64,000 nucleotides of DNA, taken from Confluentibacter sediminis. Lineage in GTDB: Bacteria > Bacteroidota > Bacteroidia > Flavobacteriales > Flavobacteriaceae. Below are positions 44,097 to 53,606 of this stretch, one piece after another. Each line of letters opens with the position of its first letter. Positions within the stretch are counted from its first letter, which is position 1. A program made the position numbers and the translations under genes. The notes under the pieces are model-generated. The model was given only the letters and a program-made list of their open reading frames with translations, did not search any database and was not told where the DNA came from. The stretch covers positions 1-64,000 of the forward strand of contig NZ_QKPO01000008.1 in assembly GCF_003258355.1 (NCBI RefSeq), read 5' to 3'.

Positions 44097-46465
44097 GCCT
44101 TTAATTCTTTCATTAGATCGTCATAGGTATAAAACTCTTTTTTACTATCGTCTTTATGGTATAATATGCTTACTCTAATAGCCTTTAAACCTGTTACTGC
44201 CTGTAAATCTTGCAATTCCAATATTTCAATATCTTCATCTAAATAATTTTTGGATTGCAAAAATTTAATGTAACGCAAATATTCTATTTCATCTTCCTTT
44301 TGGGAATAAATAATCGTTATTTTACCCTTTTTAGTAACACGTTGTTTTGTGCCTTTTATAAAGGCTTTATCAACACGCTTTTTTACAATCTCATAACGTG
44401 CATTATATGTACCATCTACATCAAATTGTTTTTCATCCATTCTAAAACTTATGGATAACGGTTGATTGAACACCAAGATCATAGATGCCACATCTAATTG
44501 CATAGGAAACTCACTTTTCATTTGGTAATATTCATTTTCCATCTCACACATTACTTGTAATTGCCACAATCTTAAATTATACAAGTAAATAATGTTAAAA
44601 GTCTCTTCTTTGGCAATCGCTTCACCGATATACATGGTATGTTCAACTCCATCGGTTTTAAATCGTTCAAAAAAATGCGGATACATGTTTTGAGCGTCTA
44701 CTTGTTTTTTATCAAGAATAGAAGCCATTCTTTTATTGATTAACGAAATTGTTTCATCATAATTCTTCCTGTAAATATAGATACCTTTCAGCTTATTATC
44801 GATGCTATCCATATAATGATGAATCGGATCTTTCAAATAATCCACATGCCTTAAATGTTCAAATAACGGATTAATCTCGTATCTTAAAAAGCCTAGTATT
44901 TGTTGTTCGCTATCAACTTTAAAATAATTATTTAAAGCTTCTAAGTAGTCCGTAACCTGAAAAATATATTGTTCATAAATGGGTAAGGATTCTTTAGAAA
45001 AGGCTATTTCTATGATGTTCTTTACTGCTTTTAATTGTAAGGTTAAATCATTTTGAGTGGCCCAATTTCTAGCTTCAGAAGACCCTTTAATATCTATTTG
45101 TCCATATAAAGGATAAATATCTTCGAATGAAATTTTATTGAATATAGCATTATGTCCTTTAAATTGCGCTTTAATGAAGTTTTTAGCTTCTCTTTCAAAT
45201 TTCCAATAAACACTTGGATGTATAGATGTACATTCTTGCTGTATAACGGCTTCTATTAAGTTTTGCTCTTCCCTTTTTGACCTTAAAACTGAGGCAACTA
45301 TAAAAGGCATGATATCGATAAGCTTATTGGCATTTATACTGTTCAAAATTTTAGGATTGCTAGAAACCAATTCTAAAATACCTAGTAATTCATCATTATT
45401 GGCAATAGGTGCCAATATGGCGCTTTTTATACCTTGTTCTTTTAACGCAGTAATCTCAGGTGAATTTCCTTTAGATAATTCATACATTCTATCAACATCT
45501 GAAACTGTATAAAACTTATTTTCCTTTAATAGGTAATTATAAGAACCATCACACAGAAGATTTTTGCAATTATTGGTTTCTCTATCGTTTAACAAAAAAC
45601 TAGTAATACCTTCACCATAAACATGTTCAAAGGAATCTTCTGCTTCATTGTAAGCGGAAAAGCCCACTCTTAAATCTTTTATTCCTAGAAAAGATTGAAA
45701 TATCTTATAAAAATCTTTCATTAAGTAATCTTTGTTGGTATCTTTTTTAGATATCAATGCCGACTTAATGTTAGAAATGGACTGGTCATCAGTTACATTA
45801 AAAATATTGGAAATAACAAACCCTTTAAAAATGTAGCTGTTTGGTGGAAATTTTTCTTTCCATAAATCTATATTATTAAAATTATCTAGCAACTCATCAT
45901 AATCTTCTTGTGATATTGGTTTTGCTAAATCTGTAGGGATTATTTCAGAAAAATCTGCATTATACAGAATTTTATAATATTCCAATACACCTTGTTTATT
46001 GGGGATTTCATAATAAAAAGGCCTTTTGAAATTGATATCATAACCATAACAGGTGTTAAGTATAATACTACATGCCACAATATAAATGTCGGCTATGGGC
46101 ATGTTTTTTATCTTTAGCTCAAAGCCTTCACCCGCATCTCCAATGATTTTTTTGAACCTTTCAGATAAATTAAAAATAGTATTTCCAAACGGTATTGATG
46201 CTGCCTTTATTTCGTTATGTGTTAAAATAGGATTGAAAGAATCATGGAGGATGGTTTTTATTTGGCTTTTGTAGATTTCCAATAAAGACAAGTCTGTGAA
46301 CCCTTCTCTAAGCTTAGGATAGTCCGCCCCAATTTTTAAGATTCTTTTTGCATTATCAGCTATTAACTCGTTATTATCATCAACCAATTTTTCGTATTGC
46401 GATAACAATTTATTAAAGCTAATCTTAAAACATACTGGTAGTTCAATTTGTGGGGTATTCTCCAT
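44093..46465 (-). CDS. Large GAF-domain protein, function unknown
   Basis: About 790 residues from the ATG at 46465; a TTG at 46495 is less likely. A GAF-like domain spans about 265-390 (LRVGFSAYNEAEDSFEHVYG, ... IKSAILAPIANNDELLGILEL). The rest is mostly helical (about 400-650, then a mixed C-terminal domain). No kinase, cyclase or output domain is recognisable. It is cytoplasmic. It is convergent and overlaps HD-PycTM by 4 bp, so a functional tie is uncertain. Confidence 0.7.
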   Translation of the reverse strand: MENTPQIELPVCFKISFNKLLSQYEKLVDDNNELIADNAKRILKIGADYPKLREGFTDLSLLEIYKSQIKTILHDSFNPILTHNEIKAASIPFGNTIFNLSERFKKIIGDAGEGFELKIKNMPIADIYIVACSIILNTCYGYDINFKRPFYYEIPNKQGVLEYYKILYNADFSEIIPTDLAKPISQEDYDELLDNFNNIDLWKEKFPPNSYIFKGFVISNIFNVTDDQSISNIKSALISKKDTNKDYLMKDFYKIFQSFLGIKDLRVGFSAYNEAEDSFEHVYGEGITSFLLNDRETNNCKNLLCDGSYNYLLKENKFYTVSDVDRMYELSKGNSPEITALKEQGIKSAILAPIANNDELLGILELVSSNPKILNSINANKLIDIMPFIVASVLRSKREEQNLIEAVIQQECTSIHPSVYWKFEREAKNFIKAQFKGHNAIFNKISFEDIYPLYGQIDIKGSSEARNWATQNDLTLQLKAVKNIIEIAFSKESLPIYEQYIFQVTDYLEALNNYFKVDSEQQILGFLRYEINPLFEHLRHVDYLKDPIHHYMDSIDNKLKGIYIYRKNYDETISLINKRMASILDKKQVDAQNMYPHFFERFKTDGVEHTMYIGEAIAKEETFNIIYLYNLRLWQLQVMCEMENEYYQMKSEFPMQLDVASMILVFNQPLSISFRMDEKQFDVDGTYNARYEIVKKRVDKAFIKGTKQRVTKKGKITIIYSQKEDEIEYLRYIKFLQSKNYLDEDIEILELQDLQAVTGLKAIRVSILYHKDDSKKEFYTYDDLMKELKA

Positions 46466-46892
46466 TTGAAACTTCTTTATTTTATAAAAATACAAATATA
46501 ATATACGTTTGTCGTAAAAGCTATACCATTATTTCACATATGATGCATTAAATTTAAAAACTATCAATTATCAAAAGCACAGGAAATAATGGTCTAAAAA
46601 TTAGTTTATTAATTGATAACCCTAGATATTCTTGCTATATTTAAATTATTATTACAAACTGAAATGAGGTTGTAGAACTTCAATCATGTCAATTTTAGAT
46701 AGATAATGGTGATAAATTGGCATAATAGAAAACCAAAAAACCACAAAGAACTAAAAATCAGTAAGTTATATTTTATTTTAATGACTTCGCTGGATTTGAA
46801 CTTTTACTCCAACCCTATATTTATTACCTCACCGGCTTTTTTAATAAAATCACGAAAATTTACTCTGTTCCTTTTTTAGTACAAGTTTTTTC

Positions 46893-46930
46893 AACTTACG
46901 CAGAACATTACAGACAGCGTAAGTTTTTAT
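46893..46930. terminator. Orphan hairpin terminator
   Basis: AACTTACGC (46893-46901) and GCGTAAGTT (46917-46925), perfect 9-bp arms, 15-nt loop, T tract after. No gene on either strand obviously ends here. Confidence 0.5.
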
Positions 46931-47034
46931 TATATAATTGAATGAAACACTAGCGAGATGTGAAACTCAAATTGCCGCACCAAACTTGTCATTAGGTATA
47001 TGAAGTGTTATGGACTGAATTTTATTTTCTTGCA

Positions 47035-47249
47035 TTAATATTCTCTGACTAAATTTTCAAAGTCAAGAAAAAGCAATTTATCGCCCATCATCATTTTTAA
47101 AGTTTTAGCTTTCCTACCAGATTTAATATAGGGTGACTCAAAACGGGGATAGTTTGTGTTGATAATTTCCCAACATCATATTTACGAAATATTGGATTCC
47201 AGTCATCATCAACAATACTATATCCAAATAATTGGAGCCGTGGAACAGT
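47035..47249 (-). pseudogene. Frame-shifted remnant of an unidentified protein
   Basis: From 47249 the minus strand reads PRLQLFGYSIVDDDWNPIFR...KYDVGKLSTQT, then in a shifted frame NYPRFESPYIKSGRKAKTLK and LLFLDFENLVREY ending at TAA 47037-47035. The two parts join smoothly with one frameshift. I do not recognise the family. It lies in the 3' direction of the fucosidase and may be a lost member of the fucose locus. Confidence 0.35.
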
Positions 47250-47285
47250 CTATTTACAATATTTAATTTTTTAATCTATATACTA

Positions 47286-48782
47286 TTAATAGATCTCTAT
47301 ATTCGAAATAAGTGGACAAGTTTTTGAATCTAGGATATTAATTCTAATTTTTTTAGTCAACTTAGGGGAATTCAATCTCACAATCCTTTTATAGCCAATT
47401 GTAGCACCATTACCAACTTCTACCCATTTATCTTCTTCCCATGCTTCCACATTAAATTGTTTTACTCGTTGTCCCAATCGGATGTACTCTTGAATCAGTA
47501 GATAGGAAATCTTTTTATCTTCTGGGAATTCTATTTCTATTATTCCTTTTTGTACTCCATCATCGGTAGCCCAATACGTATCTTTATTTTCATCTACCAT
47601 CTTCTGGGCACTGTATGTATCTTTTCCACCTCGATAAGAACTAACCGAAATTTTTCCTTGACCTACTAAATTCGAAGCAAAACGTTCGTTAATGAGTTCC
47701 TTCCATTTCAGTAAAGACGCCACATCATTTTCATGGATTAATCCCCTACGATCAGGAGGAATATTCAGTATGAGATTTGATCCTCTGCCAACCGAAGTTA
47801 AATAAATATCAAATAGTTCTTCAGGGCTTTTAACCTGAGTATCCTCATTGGCATGGTAAAACCATCCCGGACGTATAGAAACATCTACTTCTGCAGGAAT
47901 AAAAGAGGTTCCATAAGGTCTACCTTTATTAAGATAAGCCTTCTTTTCTTTTCCTGTAATGAGCTTCTTTTCAATTGAATCTTTATTAATCATACTCCAA
48001 TTTGGATCTCCAGCATAGCCTTCTTCATTTCCACACCATCTTACATCTGGTCCAAAGTCACTAAATAAAATAATCTCAGGTTCTAATTCCTCAACTAAAT
48101 CAATTGTTTCGGGCCAATTGTAATACCCTGTATTAATTTCTCTTTTTTCTTTGGCTCCTCCGTAGTAACCATCACCCCCGTTCGCTCCGTCAAACCACAT
48201 CTCAAATACGGGTTCATATAGAGTAAACACTTCCTTTAACTGGTTTCTGTAATATTCTACATAGCTAGGGCTTCCATAGTCTGCGCGGTTTCTATCCCAT
48301 GGGGATAGGTAAACTCCAAATTTTAATCCATACTTTTTGCAAGCATCACTCACAGCTCTTACAACATCCCCTTTGCCGTTCATCCAACGGCTATTTTTAA
48401 CAGAATGCTCGGTGTATTTACTTGGCCACAGCGCAAAACCATCATGGTGCTTACAAGTAAACACGATACCTTTTAAGCCAGCATCTTTGATGACTTTCGC
48501 CCATTGGTTCGGGTCAAATTCTGGTCCAGGGTTAAAAACATTAGGGTCTTCATCCCCATAACCCCATTCTAAATCAGTAAACGTGTTAGTTGTAAAATGT
48601 ATAAATGCATACATCTCCAACTCGTGCCAAGCCAATTGTTTTTCTGAAGGTAATGGATAGATTGGTTCTGGAGGTGCAACAGATTTAGAACAGGAAAAAA
48701 ATCCATAGATTAACAATATTAAAGTTGTTGCTTTACAAAACTCTTTCTTTTTGAGAATATTCAATAAAACTGATTTTGTCAT
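47286..48782 (-). CDS. Alpha-L-fucosidase lipoprotein, GH29
   Basis: 498 residues. Lipoprotein signal with Cys 31 (YGFFSC). GH29 catalytic domain about 45-370: EMYAFIHFTTNTFTDLEWG near 56-74, FTCKHHDGFALWPSKYT near 108-124, and the probable nucleophile Asp 198 in MWFDGANGG. Residues about 375-498 are an F5/8 type C-like (discoidin) beta domain that could bind carbohydrate. The motif form FDGANG is typical of GH29 enzymes that take 1,3/1,4-linked fucose. It is the last intact minus-strand gene of the fucose cluster. Confidence 0.88.
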   Translation of the reverse strand: MTKSVLLNILKKKEFCKATTLILLIYGFFSCSKSVAPPEPIYPLPSEKQLAWHELEMYAFIHFTTNTFTDLEWGYGDEDPNVFNPGPEFDPNQWAKVIKDAGLKGIVFTCKHHDGFALWPSKYTEHSVKNSRWMNGKGDVVRAVSDACKKYGLKFGVYLSPWDRNRADYGSPSYVEYYRNQLKEVFTLYEPVFEMWFDGANGGDGYYGGAKEKREINTGYYNWPETIDLVEELEPEIILFSDFGPDVRWCGNEEGYAGDPNWSMINKDSIEKKLITGKEKKAYLNKGRPYGTSFIPAEVDVSIRPGWFYHANEDTQVKSPEELFDIYLTSVGRGSNLILNIPPDRRGLIHENDVASLLKWKELINERFASNLVGQGKISVSSYRGGKDTYSAQKMVDENKDTYWATDDGVQKGIIEIEFPEDKKISYLLIQEYIRLGQRVKQFNVEAWEEDKWVEVGNGATIGYKRIVRLNSPKLTKKIRINILDSKTCPLISNIEIY

Positions 48783-49313
48783 TTTTTTATTTTTTATTAA
48801 GAGAAAATCACAAATACTGCCTTTATTATATGCTGAATCCGTAAATTAATTATAAAATAACTACCTCCTATTTATGTTTTCATTATTTTTTTGATTAGAA
48901 TAAATTCAATCCCTAACATCTATAAACTAACAAGTCAAATAATTTTTAAATCGTTACTTTTTCATTTCTTGTTTAACCGCTTTTGAAAACTGAGCGTTTG
49001 TCACTTCGGTAATATCCATAAAAAATCCGTCTACTTTTACTGGGTGTTGAGGCTTTTCATGCCTCATCGCCATGTTGTCTTGTGGCACCGCACCTTGTAA
49101 AAAAACACCCCTTGGTATCCAAGCCAAGCTTCCTGGAGGGTTTTGAATGAGACTATCTAATACTTTTTTTGAAATAGTTTTATCTGGGAATGAATCATTT
49201 CAAGTTTATCAGACGGTTGTCTTTTACAACCCCTAGTTATAAAAAAGCAAACAGCTAGTATCAGTAATTTATTCTTAGGTATCATTTCAACTATTAAAAT
49301 CAATTTATTATTT
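48783..49313. other. Region between the fucosidase and lutC, mostly an FGE remnant
   Basis: 48783-48953 shows nothing recognisable; 48954-49285 is the broken FGE gene described separately. Confidence 0.5.
48954..49285 (-). pseudogene. Truncated and frame-shifted FGE/SUMF1-type gene
   Basis: Starts at ATG 49285 with a lipoprotein-like signal (LLILAVCFFITRGC). One frameshift near 49195 joins DKLEM to NDSFPDKTISKKVLDSLIQ. It then reads PGSLAWIPRGVFLQGAVPQ, HPVKVDGFFMDITEVTNAQF, the N-terminal signature of formylglycine-generating-enzyme (SUMF1) domains. It stops at 48954-48956 after about 100 codons, whereas the domain needs about 250. Such proteins mature sulfatases or act as accessory lipoproteins in fucoidan loci. 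This copy is dead. Confidence 0.7.
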
Positions 49314-49895
49314 TCAAATAATAAAAACCGTTAAACTTATAGCTCCTTGGGCTCCAATTACCAAACATTGTTCTATATCTGCTGTTTTTGATGGACCTGA
49401 AATAAATAATCCAAAAGTTCTGTCTCTTTTTGAAATGGACTCATAAGCACTGTGCATGTGCAAATGAATATCTTCTTTGTTTACTACTAAAACCAAATCA
49501 TTCGTTATAAAAGGTAAAACACGAATGGTGAAATTATTTTCGGCAATCCAAACCGCACCGTTTTCGGCAACAGCCAATTCTCCTTTTACAATCGCTAAAT
49601 CAATAGTTTCTAATTCATGAGGCTCTGTGTTTTTAGAAATAGATATGCTTCCTAAGCTAGATTCCTTTATGCATGATACCATTTTTACAGCATGGGGATA
49701 TAGATTTTTTATTTCTGCATCGATGTCTTTGATACTATCCAATAGAATGGCTCTGCCGCCTACAAATTGAACATTTTCAATAAAGGTTTTTACTAAATCT
49801 ATATCTTCAGAAAAAACATTTAAATTAATTTCTGGCAAGGGCAATAATTCAGGTTTGTTCTTTTTAACAGCGTTTAAAATGGAGGTTCTACTCAT
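49314..49895 (-). CDS. lutC: Lactate utilization protein C (LUD domain)
   Basis: 193 residues from ATG 49895 (MSRTSILNAVKKNKPE), which overlaps the end of lutB. The LUD (DUF162) domain includes AVAENGAVWIAEN near 109-121 and LPFITNDLVLVV near 127-138, then SGPSKTADIEQCLVIGAQGA near 167-186. LutABC together oxidise L-lactate to pyruvate. It is the last gene of the operon. In this locus L-lactate would be made by fucose degradation. Confidence 0.9.
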   Translation of the reverse strand: MSRTSILNAVKKNKPELLPLPEINLNVFSEDIDLVKTFIENVQFVGGRAILLDSIKDIDAEIKNLYPHAVKMVSCIKESSLGSISISKNTEPHELETIDLAIVKGELAVAENGAVWIAENNFTIRVLPFITNDLVLVVNKEDIHLHMHSAYESISKRDRTFGLFISGPSKTADIEQCLVIGAQGAISLTVFII

Positions 49896-51255
49896 GTCTT
49901 TGTCTTTTTTTATACCATTGATCAAAATTACCATCTTTAATTTCAGGCAAATCTCTTGCTTTTCCCCATGTATTTAATTTAGAATACACTACCCATCGAG
50001 GCGCATATTTTAACATAAAACGTGCTGACTTTCCAGCAAAATCATACAGTTTAGTATTTGCCAATACACGCCCAGCCATTTTTAAAATGGTTTTCTTTAC
50101 AACAGGTTGAGGAACGTTTTTAGTGATTATTTGCCGCCATTTATAAAGTTGTTCGTGAATGTTTATTTTTACGGGGCAAACATCAGAACAAGATCCACAT
50201 AAGGTCGATGCAAATGGGAGATCGCTATGTTTCGTTAAATCTTTTCCTGGCGATAAAATAGAACCAATAGGCCCTGGAATGGTGGCTTTATAACTGTGAC
50301 CTCCACTGCGTCTATAAATCGGACAGGTATTCATGCACGCACCACAACGGATACAATGTAGGGATGCCCTAAAATCTTCTCGACTTAGCTGCTCAGTTCT
50401 ACCATTATCAACAATAATGATATGCATTTCTGTTCCTGAAGCTGGCTTATTAAAATGTGAAGAATAAGTGGTTATAGGTTGTCCTGTGGCACTCCTTGCC
50501 AACAATCTAAGAAAGATTCCTAAATGTTTTTCTTCTGGAATCAGTTTTTCCATTCCCATACAAGCAATATGAACTTTTGCTAGATGCGCTCCCATATCGG
50601 CATTGCCTTCATTGGTACAAACAACGATACCTCCAGTATTTGCAATTGCAAAATTAACACCTGTTATGGCTGCATCGGCTTTTAAGAATTTATCACGTAA
50701 ATGTTTTCTAGCCTCATTGGTTAAATATTGAGGATCGCCATGGCTGGGTTTTGTACCTAGATGCTTCTGAAACAAGACATCGACTTCTTCTTTTGTTTTA
50801 TGAATGGCGGGTAAGACGATATGACTTGGCGGTTCTTTTGCTAGTTGAACGATGCGTTCCCCTAAATCGGTATCAACCACTTCTATGCCATGGGCTTCCA
50901 AATACGGGTTTAAATGGCATTCTTCTGTAAGCATCGATTTACTTTTAACCACTTTTTTTACGTTGGTTTGTTGAAGAATACTATGCACAATTTTATTATG
51001 TTCATCAGCATCAACAGCCCAATGCACGGTTATTCCATTCTTTTGTGCGTTTTCTTCAAACTGAATCAGATAATTATCAAGATTAGACATGACATTCGCT
51101 TTAATGGCCGATGCTAAATTCCTGAGCGTTTCCCAGCCTTTTACGTTGTGCGCCGATTTGTCTCGTTTTTGTCTAACAAACCATAAGGCTTTATCATGCC
51201 AGTCTACTTTTTCTTCGTCTTTATTAAATATTGCTGCTTCGTCTGCGTGTGCCAT
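49888..51255 (-). CDS. lutB: Lactate utilization iron-sulfur protein B
   Basis: 455 residues. An N-terminal LUD domain (about 60-285) is followed by two 4Fe-4S cluster motifs: CIRCGACMNTCPIYRRSG near 306-323 and CGSCSDVCPVKI near 357-368, then a C-terminal helical region. It carries electrons in the LutABC L-lactate dehydrogenase complex. The lutA stop is 2 bp upstream of its start; lutC overlaps its 3' end by 8 bp. Confidence 0.93.
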   Translation of the reverse strand: MAHADEAAIFNKDEEKVDWHDKALWFVRQKRDKSAHNVKGWETLRNLASAIKANVMSNLDNYLIQFEENAQKNGITVHWAVDADEHNKIVHSILQQTNVKKVVKSKSMLTEECHLNPYLEAHGIEVVDTDLGERIVQLAKEPPSHIVLPAIHKTKEEVDVLFQKHLGTKPSHGDPQYLTNEARKHLRDKFLKADAAITGVNFAIANTGGIVVCTNEGNADMGAHLAKVHIACMGMEKLIPEEKHLGIFLRLLARSATGQPITTYSSHFNKPASGTEMHIIIVDNGRTEQLSREDFRASLHCIRCGACMNTCPIYRRSGGHSYKATIPGPIGSILSPGKDLTKHSDLPFASTLCGSCSDVCPVKINIHEQLYKWRQIITKNVPQPVVKKTILKMAGRVLANTKLYDFAGKSARFMLKYAPRWVVYSKLNTWGKARDLPEIKDGNFDQWYKKRQRHE

Positions 51256-51257
51256 AA

Positions 51258-51995
51258 TTACATGCTACTGTTTAAAATTTCTGCAATGTGCATCACTCTT
51301 AAAGGTTGCTTATTCCTATTAATCAAACCTTCTAGGTGCATCAAACACGAATGATCTGCTCCTGTAATCACTTCAACATCACTATCTATATGATCTCTAA
51401 TTCTGTCGTTTCCCATTTTTACTGAAATGGCTTCTTCAAATACGGAGAATGTACCCCCAAAACCACAGCATTCATCTACTCTTTTCAAGGTCTTCAATTC
51501 CAAACCTTTTACATTTTTAAGTAAATCTTCTTCAGTAGAATAATGTGCGTCCATCCGTTCAGAACATGACCCTAAACGCAATCCTCGTAAACCATGGCAA
51601 CTTTTATGAATGCCTACTTTATAAGGGAAAGATGCTCCTAAATCGGTTTTTCCTAATACATCGTGTATAAATTGGCATAATTCATAGGTGTTTTTTCTAA
51701 CCCGTTTCACATCTTCCGTTTGCTCTAAAATATCGAAATGTTTTTTTACGTGGTACACACAACTCCCTGATGGCCCCACAATATAATCGTATGCTTTAAA
51801 ATTTTCAACAAATAAGCTACAAATACCTTTGGAATCATTTTCGTAACCGGAATTCCCCAATGGTTGTCCGCAACAGGTTTGTCCCATAGGATAATCGACA
51901 TTTAGTCCTAATTTTTCAAGTAACTCTAATGTTGCAATCCCCACCTGAGGATATAATTGATTAATATAACATGGAATAAATAACCCGACTTTCAT
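51258..51995 (-). CDS. lutA: Lactate utilization protein A (CCG-domain Fe-S oxidoreductase)
   Basis: 245 residues with the two CCG cysteine-rich modules: GQTCCGQPLGNSG near 38-50 and VDECCGFGGTFS near 172-183. LutA forms the third subunit of the L-lactate oxidising complex. The start at 51995 is near the end of the truncated SDR gene (82 bp gap). Confidence 0.93.
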   Translation of the reverse strand: MKVGLFIPCYINQLYPQVGIATLELLEKLGLNVDYPMGQTCCGQPLGNSGYENDSKGICSLFVENFKAYDYIVGPSGSCVYHVKKHFDILEQTEDVKRVRKNTYELCQFIHDVLGKTDLGASFPYKVGIHKSCHGLRGLRLGSCSERMDAHYSTEEDLLKNVKGLELKTLKRVDECCGFGGTFSVFEEAISVKMGNDRIRDHIDSDVEVITGADHSCLMHLEGLINRNKQPLRVMHIAEILNSSM

Positions 51996-52076
51996 TTTTA
52001 GTTAACCTATATTAAACTTTATACAATTCGTTATGACTTAAAAACACAATTCATCAATACCCATTTCTCTCCTTTT

Positions 52077-52631
52077 TTAGCATTGGGCTGTGTTGACCAT
52101 AATATATGGTAACAATTCCACGACCCATTCTCTTATTAAAGCGTTTCTACCTGCATTTGAAGCAGCATAGCCAGAAGTCCTTCCTTGTCCTATCATTGAA
52201 GTCTCAGATCCCATATTAACAATGGCTCCATTGCTCTTCTTCAGTTCTGGCAAGGCATAATGGCCCATTAAGTAATAATGCACTAGATTCGTTTTTATGG
52301 ATTCCATAAAGCTATCATAATTCCCAGATACCAAACCTACACTGTCGTTTACTCCTGCATTGTTTACTAATCCGTCTATTTTTACAAATTCTTTTATAAC
52401 TCGTTCTACGGCATTTTTGCATTGTTCATGATTGGTAAGTTTAACAAAAGCATAGGATGCCCTTTGATTTTTAACATGTATAGCCTTAATAGCATGAAAT
52501 ATATTTTGATGGTTTCTTCCTACTATTACCGGTATAGCACCTTCTTCTTTCAAAAGATTACACATGCCATTACCAATACCCTTGGAGCCTCCTGTTACTA
52601 TGATTATCTTATCCTTGAGTCCTAAATCCAT
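52077..52631 (-). pseudogene. Truncated SDR, probable L-fucose dehydrogenase
   Basis: 184 residues instead of about 258. The N-terminal NAD-binding motif TGGSKGIGNGMC is at 14-25 and NNAG near 90. The catalytic stretch reads GYAASNAGRNAL, so the Lys of YxxxK is Asn. The chain stops after ELLPYIMVNTAQC, where intact L-fucose dehydrogenases of this type continue with about 70 residues (cofactor-binding and C-terminal parts). Lost catalytic Lys and missing C-terminus suggest it is inactive. I would expect L-fucose + NAD(P)+ to L-fucono-lactone from an intact copy. Confidence 0.65.
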
Positions 52632-52723
52632 CTAATTTAATTACCTATAAATAATATTATAAAATGGCATCTAATTTCCTAGCATTCCTTAAGAATTTAG
52701 AAATTTGAGTAAAAGTTTCCTCT

Positions 52724-53581
52724 CTATGCACCATAAGCTTTAACATGTTGCCTAGAGATTCCTAACCCCTCTATTCCCAATTCCATGACATCTCCCTGCT
52801 TTAAATATACCGGTGGATTTAAGCCTAATCCGACACCAAAAGGTGTTCCTGTGGAAATGATGTCCCCGGGTAATAAGGTCATGAATTGACTTATATAGCT
52901 CACCACTTGCTGCACGTTAAAAATAAAATCGGACGTGCTGCTGTTCTGCATCATCTCTCCATTCACCTTTAACCAAAGGTTTAAATTGTTAGGATTTTGT
53001 ATTTCATCTTTTGTGACCATAAAAGGTCCCATAGGTGCAAATGTATCACAGCCCTTGCCCTTACACCATTGTCCGGAGCGTTCTATTTGAAAGGCGCGCT
53101 CACTTATATCATTATGCAAGACATAACCTGCAATGTGGTCAAAAGCATCAGCCTCTTCCACATAGGATGCCTTCTTACCTATAACAATTGCTAATTCTAC
53201 TTCCCAATCTGTTTTGCTGCTCCCTTTAGGAATAATGACATCATCGTTGGGTCCAATTAAAGCCGTTGTGGATTTAAAGAACAAAACAGGTTCCTTTGGG
53301 ACTTCCATACCTGCCTCTGCAGCATGCTGTGCATAATTCAATCCTACGCATACTATTTTAGATGGGCGTACAAAAGGTGTCCCCAGTCTAACATTTGGAT
53401 TAACTATTTTACAAGTTTCTCCATGTTTATCCAGCCAATTCTGTAATCTGGTAACTCCATCTGATCCAAAAAAAGATTCATTGTAATCTTCACCAAAATC
53501 GCTCACATCGATTCTTACGCCATTACCTATTTCCAATCCCGGTTTTTCCTTTCCCGCTTCTCCAAATCGTATTAGTTTCAT
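52724..53581 (-). CDS. Fumarylacetoacetate hydrolase-family enzyme, probable 2,4-diketo-3-deoxy-L-fuconate hydrolase
   Basis: 285 residues. FAH catalytic domain about 70-280: KIVCVGLNYAQHAAEAGMEVPKEPVLFFKS near 75-104, WEVELAIVIGKKAS near 125-138, and GYVLHNDISERAFQ near 151-164 (metal-binding acidic residues in this fold), GDIISTGTPFGVG near 240. In the bacterial fucose pathway this enzyme splits 2,4-diketo-3-deoxy-L-fuconate into pyruvate and L-lactate. Gene order between a keto-deoxy-fuconate dehydrogenase and lactate oxidation genes supports this specific call. Confidence 0.85.
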   Translation of the reverse strand: MKLIRFGEAGKEKPGLEIGNGVRIDVSDFGEDYNESFFGSDGVTRLQNWLDKHGETCKIVNPNVRLGTPFVRPSKIVCVGLNYAQHAAEAGMEVPKEPVLFFKSTTALIGPNDDVIIPKGSSKTDWEVELAIVIGKKASYVEEADAFDHIAGYVLHNDISERAFQIERSGQWCKGKGCDTFAPMGPFMVTKDEIQNPNNLNLWLKVNGEMMQNSSTSDFIFNVQQVVSYISQFMTLLPGDIISTGTPFGVGLGLNPPVYLKQGDVMELGIEGLGISRQHVKAYGA

Positions 53582-53606
53582 CTATCTTTATTTATATTAA
53601 AATTTG

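Larger units (their letters stand above)
46496..47285. other. Intergenic region with decayed sequence
   Basis: About 790 bp between the GAF gene 5' end and the second fucosidase. It holds a strong hairpin (46893-46925), short minus-strand protein-like fragments (for example RDFIKKAGEVINIGLE near 46807-46850) and a frame-shifted remnant at 47035-47249. No intact gene. Confidence 0.5.

Noticed and set aside
46780-46850. tRNA-like 3' end (CTGGATTTGAAC)
   Set aside because: No matching T-stem or acceptor pairing; the minus strand instead reads as a short protein fragment.
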